From: Agrypnia vestita
Lineage: Eukaryota > Arthropoda > Insecta > Trichoptera > Phryganeidae
Assembly (NCBI GenBank): GCA_016648135.1
Contig: JADDOH010023106.1
Coordinates: 1-64,000, forward strand
Direction: 5' to 3'
Length of the DNA: 64,000 nucleotides
The translations under genes were made by a program, and so were the position numbers. Each line of letters opens with the position of its first letter. Position 1 is the stretch's first letter. The notes under the pieces are model-generated. The model searched no databases. It was not told where the DNA came from and saw only the letters and a program-made list of their open reading frames with translations. Shown here piece by piece: positions 57,896 to 64,000 of this stretch.

Positions 57896-59104
57896 AGAAA
57901 ATATGTATTTGATATTCATTCAATTAAACTTATATTACCAAATAGTGTAGGAATAAAAAGTACCAACAAAGAGCTTCCGGAGACACTGGATATTGTATTA
58001 TAAATTATTTAAAGCAAAATTACAAATACTAGTTTTCATTTTTGTACTATATAAGCTGTTACCTTTTATTTATTTTTTCGCCTTGTAAAATAATACTAAA
58101 AATATGTATAATGAATTTTTACTTCATGTATATTTTAATAAGGTCAGATTTTAAAAGATTTCTTATTCTAAAAAAGCGACATCTATGTATAATGCAACTT
58201 TTATGACCAACGTGCTATTTTTGTTAACATGTAAAGAAAACGAAAAATGGTATTAAATAATCCATTTGAGCAATCGTGTGAAATCCACAGACTTTGTAAA
58301 AAAAACTTTAAATATATTTTAATTAAGATAATATTCGGTGTGCATCAAAGTGCCTACTAAGAGAATGTATCGAAAAATCTGAAAAGTAAACTAAAACCAT
58401 GGATAAATCCAGAAAATAAAAGCAAATTCCAATAGCAGCTAAAATATACAATGAATAAATAACAAAGGGAAGAAATAAGGTGAGGTTTATCTTGCTCGCG
58501 ATATTATGTAATATTTTAGGTAAAACGTCCTCATTAATCGAGGAAAATTCTCATGTTTTCAGGCAACCAATCACAGTACGATTGATTGTCACAATTAAGC
58601 CCCGACATTACTCGCTTTTCGCAACAACACTTTACCATTTGAAGGAAAATGGTTTTCTTATGGAAATTCAAGCCCATACACTGGTCGTCTCCACTCGCTT
58701 CAACACAGATATCAGCCCAAATGAAAAATTAAGGGCATTTCACCAAACTGTTCTATCAGTCGAGAAAATGGGTTAATGCATTTATTTTCGTTTCTTTTGT
58801 ACTTGGGATAACTGTAGTATATAAATAAAAATAGAGTTAAATAATGTAAAAAATTATACTGTGTTATTAAAAAAAACTTTATAATAAATCATATCCATAA
58901 AACTAGGAATAATCTTCACATTCCGCTTATTTAAATATAAATACAGATTTTTTAAATTAATAAGCAATGTTAAACATTTTTAGTTAAGATCGTTATCGTA
59001 AATTCTCCGTTAACAGGAAAAAATCAAATTTCTAATAAATTTAAAAAAATAGTAGTAAACTAAAAAAGTTAAAACAATAAATATAATTTTGAACATACGA
59101 TGGT
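57896..59104. other. Unique DNA
   Basis: A balanced stretch at 58480-58780 is open for about 99 codons on the plus strand but begins with GTG, not ATG, and its peptide is unfamiliar. CCAATCA and TGATTGATTGTCA-like words suggest homeodomain-cofactor sites, so a conserved noncoding element is as likely as an exon. Confidence 0.35.
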
Positions 59105-59370
59105 GTCGGTATATGAAGGGAAGGATGGTTAAGAAATATTATTAAGCAAATGACGAATAATGGAAACAAGGGGCGTCCGTGAAAGACTTAGCATAACCTA
59201 AAACTGAACCAAATATTGGAGGACGGTCCTGTTGAAACAATCGAAGAGCATGCGTGGAAGATGTATGAAAGTGGACGAGTTAAGTTGTACACCAGGATAA
59301 AAGAAAGCGTTTTATATTCTATGTCTACTCCTGCGGAGAAATCGCGTGATAGTAAGATCGTTGTATAATC
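59105..59370 (+). pseudogene. LINE-A 3' end relic
   Basis: GGACGGTCCTGTTGAAACAA, TCGAAGAGCATGCGTGGAAG, ATTCTATGTCTACTCCTGCG and GAGAAATCGCGTGATAGTAA follow the LINE-A order of 29960-30145. Stops and indels throughout; the tandem tail is reduced to one TAAG. Confidence 0.65.
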
Positions 59371-60394
59371 ATTTATCATTATTATTCATTTTTAAGTTTA
59401 TTATTTAGACAGACGCAATCATTCGAGCGATTTTAAGAGGTGTTCCACTTTCTTTACTAAAAAATATTTAGTATTCAAGATACACACTTTATAATAATTT
59501 TTGTTGATCATTTAAAATAATATTGAAACTGCTTTGCAATACAGTTGCATAAAAAGCGTTAATTTACCAAATTTGATTAAAAAAATGAGTTTCTGAAAAT
59601 AATTCTTTTCTGAAAACAGTAATGTTAATTAGATAATAATGAAGTGTCTAGTAAATTGTGAAAAAAAAAGGTTACTTCAATCGTCATATAATATTCTACA
59701 TACAAAGGCTTCAATATTTATTTTAAAAACATTAAAAGAGGCAAACTCTTACCAAATTGTAGTCAAAATAATTGAATACTTAGCGTGGCAAGACTGCTTA
59801 AGTTATACTAATGCACCGCGCGGGTAGGAAGCAGGTAAACATTTATATATTTTAAGCCCGTAGCAAACTCGGATTAAAGTATTTCGACTTGTTCTCTATT
59901 TAATTAGATTAAGCTTCGTTGGCTGTACTCTGTTTATTACAGCTGAACTACATCACTTGAAGTTAAGCTACCAGATGCAAGTACTTACCTACTATTGCAA
60001 ATGTTTAATAATGATTTTAACAAATTTAATCTGAGAAATATTTAACTGGGCGGAAGGTGCCTTGCGTAAATAATTTGTTCTGTAGCGCATATATATAGGA
60101 GGAAAGTATTCTGTTTTTAATTAATATCATAATTTTTGGACAAAAGGAAGCAGAGAGGGTATTTCCTATTTTTTATAATAAGCTTTTTATTTTTATTTTT
60201 TTATAAAGCACTGCTGTGAGCCGAAACTAGTTGGTGATAACTCAATAAAGTGGTGTCAAACAAAGTGATATTTTATTTAAAGTATTATGTCTCACCACAA
60301 TGTGTTTGTTTCGTGTAAAAGATTATTTTTGTATTCATATTTTTAATACCACGACAATCCACTGCCCATAGCGAAATATATCTCGAGGAGAAAA
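59371..60394. other. AT-rich spacer
   Basis: Nothing recognised. Confidence 0.4.
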
Positions 60395-60455
60395 AATGAT
60401 ATAGATGTATTGTGACTTCACAGGGAATCGAATCTAGAAACCCCGATGTGAAAAG
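60395..60455 (-). mobile_element. SINE-B, truncated
   Basis: TGTATTGTGACTTCACAGGG, AATCGAATCTAGAAACCCCG and ATGTGAAAAG match the B-box half and 3' flank of SINE-B. The A-box half is missing at the junction with the LINE-A relic. Confidence 0.7.
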
Positions 60456-60459
60456 ACGA

Positions 60460-60640
60460 CATGATAGAGAACGCTATACACTTATGTCCAGGCATAACGC
60501 TCACCACGAGAAGTTTCAGATATCTTTTCATGCATCATCGTCAATTGTTGGAGTTTCCGACGGTTCCTCCTGCTTCATTTACCAGGTCCTCGCCAGGTCA
60601 TTCGCAAATTTTCTGTATTTCTGGCGCAATTGACGGCTGC
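60460..60640 (-). pseudogene. LINE-A relic
   Basis: Minus strand words NTENLRMTWRGPG, NRRKLQQL and, in another frame, the CMKRYL...CQDR-like end follow LINE-A order (RNRGRPRKTWHD ... NRRACMRR). Heavily decayed. Confidence 0.5.
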
Positions 60641-60656
60641 GAAATATAAAATCTAT

Positions 60657-60860
60657 AAAACCAAATTAATTAACCAATTAGACAGACATAGAGAAAAATC
60701 AAATCCACGAAAAATATTTGGCTGCTACCGGGATTCGACCCACGGATCTCCTTGACGCGCCTGCCCCGGAAAGGAGTTCGAATCCCGATAGCAGCAAAAT
60801 ATTTTTTCGTGGATTTGATATTTCTGTATGTCTTTCTAATTGATTGATTAATTTGGTTTT
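60657..60860. mobile_element. Head-to-head tRNA-like palindrome
   Basis: Arms 60657-60738 and 60778-60860 are inverse complements over about 82 bp with roughly 90% identity (AACCAAATTAAT..., AAATCCACGAAAAA, GCTGCTACCGGGATTCGA). The 39-bp centre contains a further CTCCTT/AAGGAG stem. Each arm ends in a B-box-like GTTCGAATCCCG, so it reads as two tRNA-derived SINE heads facing each other, or a fold-back element that captured one. Confidence 0.9.
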
Positions 60861-60949
60861 GAATTTCACAGAACTTTGTTCTGAAAAAATTGCAACTTCA
60901 CCATAAGAATGTGTTCTTAAATATAATATATAAAATCTATATTTAAACG
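60861..60949. other. AT-rich spacer
   Basis: Short gap; nothing recognised. Confidence 0.4.
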
Positions 60950-61455
60950 GATATTATTACTCTCTTTTTATTAACTCGTGGCGTCTGCTTGCTTGCTTGC
61001 CGGCTTGTCGTCGACAAAATTTTGGATCGATTTTTTACCCTTTTCCCGTGATCCAATCGAGCTGAAACTCTGCAAGCAGACTCGTGGCGACGATCAAGAA
61101 GATCTATCAAATTTTTGTTAAAAAATAATAATAATTATAGTACAATTTTGGATTTTTCAAATTTTTAATAGTTTTTTCAAATTGGAATCATCACAAAAGT
61201 TTGATTACTAGCAACGGCGGCCCGATAACGTCGCGGAATATTTTCTAAATTTGAATTACTCCGTCGGTATACATTAAAGGTACTTTACTACACAAAGCAT
61301 GAAGTGTCTTATCAAAGCTCAAAACATCTGATATTTTAGAAATATATTAAATTACTGTAAGTTTAGTGTTATGTTATATGTTTTAATTCGTCTTTAAATA
61401 CAAAGAAAGGTAGTATAATAAAAACTTGGTCTTTATGGGTTACTTTTTTAAGTTA
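60950..61455 (+). repeat. R1 interspersed repeat, long form
   Basis: TTATTAACTCGTGGCGTCTG, GATCCAATCGAGCTGAAACT, CTAGCAACGGCGGCCCGATA, ATTACTCCGTCGGTATACAT and AAAACTTGGTCTTTATGGGT match 1300-1855 block for block. A segment of about 45 bp present in that copy (near 1630-1680) is absent here. Confidence 0.9.
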
Positions 61456-62329
61456 GTAACATCTTGGCGTAGAGGAGAAGTATTGAAAATATATGGTTTT
61501 AATTTTTAAAACTAATATTTAAACGAACTTTTCGATGAATTTTTTTTAATTGGATTAAAAGTCAGCACAAATCGTCAAATCCTCTAAGTTCGCTCTGCAT
61601 CGCCAGACGACGCAAGCTAGCTTGCCTATTGTACAAAACTGATTAAAAAGTACCATAGCCTGTAATTGAATCGAGCTCATAACAGGTTGAACGCCATCTT
61701 TGAGAAAAGTCAATTATCTTTGTTGGTTGAGCTTCCTTGTTATAAGTCGCGAAGAGGAGTAAAGTAAGACGAGAAAAGAAAGGTACAGGTAGAAGAGTAA
61801 GATGCAATTTCGCTTTACTAGTACCTGCGTCAAAATTTTAATTCGTGGATAAGTTTTCATAAGAGATCGTAGAAATATATTATTATTATACTTAAAATAA
61901 TGCACATGAATTTAAAAGTGTAAAAACGAACGATAGTTATAATTTTTGAATCTATCTCGTAATTGCACAAAACAATTTTTTAAGCTTTATTTTAAATAAT
62001 TGCTTTCTACTTTTCTCTATTTTATTCAAGATTTTCGTTATACATGATACACTTTCAAGATTTAGAGTTGAGACTGAATAGCATTCGAATCTCTTTCCCT
62101 TGTATCATGTTCATCATGATTCATCATCATCATCATGTATCATGTTCATCAATGATTCGCATCAAATTTGATAAAAAGATTGCAAAATAGTATTTTTAAA
62201 ATACATTAATATTGATATATATTATCTAGATTACCATAGTGAGTTATTTCAAATTTCTAGTGATACGAATATACCTGTTTCATCTCAATATTATTCTTAT
62301 AGTTACGTCTTTTAGTATTAATATAATAT
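61456..62329. other. Unique spacer
   Basis: Contains a (CAT)n run near 62115-62135 with duplicated CATGTTCATCATGATTC-like words. No gene. Confidence 0.45.
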
Positions 62330-63125
62330 AATATATATATATACCTATAAAACTCAATATCTATCTATCTGCCTGCTCTCTATACAAATCTACACTATTT
62401 GTCCGATTCCATTAAAAAATTTTATACTCATGCTGTAGGACCCGGCGGCTAACATAGGCAACATTTTCCCCCCATTCTCATACCCTTCCCCTCCTCCTGA
62501 CATATTTTCGTTGCAAATCTGTACCTTTTGACCGATCGGACTCAAAATTTGGAAACATATTCTTAAGGACTCGGCGGGTAATATATTCGACATTTCCTTC
62601 CTATTCTTTCAAACCTTCCTCTCTACTAATATATTTTCGATGCAAATCTGTACTGTTTGACCAATCGGACTCAAAATTTGGAAACTCATTCTTAAGGTCT
62701 TGGCGGGTAACATGTGCAACATTTTCTCCCTATTATTTTACCCCTTCCCTTCTCCCTGATATATTTTCAATGCAAATCTGTACCGTTCGACAGAACAGAC
62801 TCAAAATACGGAAACTTATTCGTAAGGACCTGGCGAGTAACAAAAGCGATATTTCCTCCCTCCCCTTTTACCTTTAAACCTCCCCCTGATATATTTTAGA
62901 TGCAATTCTGTATCGTTCGATCAATCGGACTAAATTTTTTTTAACTTATTCTTAAGAACCCGGTGGTTAACATTGTGACATTTCCCTCCTATTATTTTAC
63001 CCTTTCCCGTCCCCTTGATATATTTTCGATGCAAATCTATACCGTTTGAATCGAAACTTTGTTTACCCTTAAAAATTTAATTTAAACTTAGTCCTTAACC
63101 CGTGCAACGCCGGGTATGAACAGGT
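62330..63125 (-). mobile_element. 130-bp-unit array element, copy 4
   Basis: The longest copy. Anchors TGCAAATCT (or variant) fall at 62512, 62641, 62771, 62901 and 63030 (129, 130, 130, 129 bp apart). Left edge ATACCTATAAAACTCAATAT with (TATC)n; right edge AACCCGTGCAACGCCGGGTA with TGAACAGGTAGTATATATAC, the inverse of the copy 2 start. Modules are noncoding with C/T-rich spacers. Confidence 0.92.
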
Positions 63126-64000
63126 AGTATATATACATATAATATATATATATAATTTTTTTATAGCGTTTATAACTTTGTGAATGGAGACAATTATTAA
63201 TTTTATTTATCTAAACTTTGTGTAAACCACTTGAAGTGGTTTAAACAAACTTTTTAGTTAATTCACATGAATAATTTGATCTTCATTTTTTTTTTCCTAG
63301 CCAGAAATAAAATTGTGTTGCAGTAGTTTATATGACAAACAAAAATAGTTATACCCTTAGTACTTATATAGGCCAAACTTTTATTTTTTAAAGCAGTTTT
63401 TTTAGTTGCGTATCTAGTAATATTCGAATTTAGTATTTAATTCATTATGAATATTTAATTTCAGTGGCTTCTTTTAGACATCCCCATACAAGTATGATAA
63501 TTGCCGGCGTAATAAGTATTTTTTATATTATCTACAGCAATAATATATAATAACATGGCAATGCAGGTATAATTAATACGATGTGATAATTTTTTGGTGA
63601 TATTAAAATAAGGTAATGTAGCTACTGTATAATCGTTTATCTTTTATACAGCAATAGACTTTACCTGTTTGAAATTCAACAGTAAGCCGATACGCCCGGT
63701 ACAGCGTGTTTCTGCGCAAGTGTTTCCAACGGAACACTATCGGTTGAAATGTAAAACACTACGTTAATTGGCTATCGATTAAAGCGACAAACTGGTAAAC
63801 AAGTCGACGAAGTCAACAGGAGTACAGTTCAGGCTAAGCTTACACTTTGAAAGGTGCAAGAATTTTCTCACATTTAACAATGAAGGGATGTTGCAAAAAT
63901 AATGCGGTAGCATGGATCGAACTTAATTATTCACGGTTTAATTAGGGTGTAACACGAAATAAAAAAATCTAATTAGTACAGTTAGTATTCTCATAAATAA
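63126..64000. other. AT-rich DNA to window end
   Basis: A (TA)n patch sits at the left edge and a balanced stretch at about 63660-63850. No gene or repeat recognised. Confidence 0.45.

Noticed and set aside
58480..58776. 99-codon frame with a signal-peptide-like start
   Set aside because: The start is GTG, not ATG, so the apparent signal peptide is not a supported start in a eukaryote; no homology recognised.

Overview
This is a eukaryotic, gene-poor, AT-rich window with no convincing host protein-coding gene, rRNA, functional tRNA or CRISPR array. What can be read is almost entirely transposable-element (TE) debris in AT-rich unique DNA, plus short GC-richer islands that may be conserved noncoding or promoter DNA. 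The TE set (a cecropia-type mariner, tRNA-derived SINEs, many non-LTR retrotransposon 3' ends, a TTAA-flanked piggyBac-like element) suggests an insect. Lepidoptera is plausible but is an inference from TE flavour only. The window could be an intergenic desert or a very large intron.

Layout. 1-8.8 kb: tRNA-derived SINEs of two families (SINE-A, SINE-B), four-copy repeat family R1 (three copies here), a fold-back copy of repeat R2, and a GC-rich island with a (GGCGTC)n run. 9.4-10.5 kb: an unidentified 1.1-kb GC-richer block. 12.9-15.9 kb: LINE 3' ends, a perfect 21-bp-arm hairpin abutting a SINE-B, and a seven-unit 63-bp minisatellite. 17.4-27.3 kb: SINE-A, R2 copies, GC islands, and a decayed LINE reverse transcriptase split by an AT microsatellite. 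28.7-35.8 kb: one 130-bp-unit array element, several LINE-A tails ending in (TAAG)n, a 35-bp minisatellite and a GC island near 32 kb. 38-46.1 kb: microsatellites, SINE-A, LINE-C tail, and a LINE-D reverse-transcriptase pseudogene lacking its second catalytic box. 46.7-49.7 kb: a fold-back element with perfect 26-bp arms, a second 130-bp array element, then an almost complete mariner (1284 bp, TA duplication, 29-bp inverted repeats) whose transposase is broken by one stop and two 1-bp deletions. 52-64 kb: two further 130-bp array elements, the best preserved LINE-A tail, a non-autonomous piggyBac-like element of about 650 bp, a near-perfect palindrome of two head-to-head tRNA-like sequences, and the fourth R1 copy.

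No genes here act together in a pathway. The main biology is TE structure: tail-dominated LINE fragments with tandem TAAG-type tails, noncoding elements built from internal tandem 130-bp units, and several fold-back elements. No sequence search was possible, so family names rest on motifs I can read; clade assignments beyond mariner are tentative.
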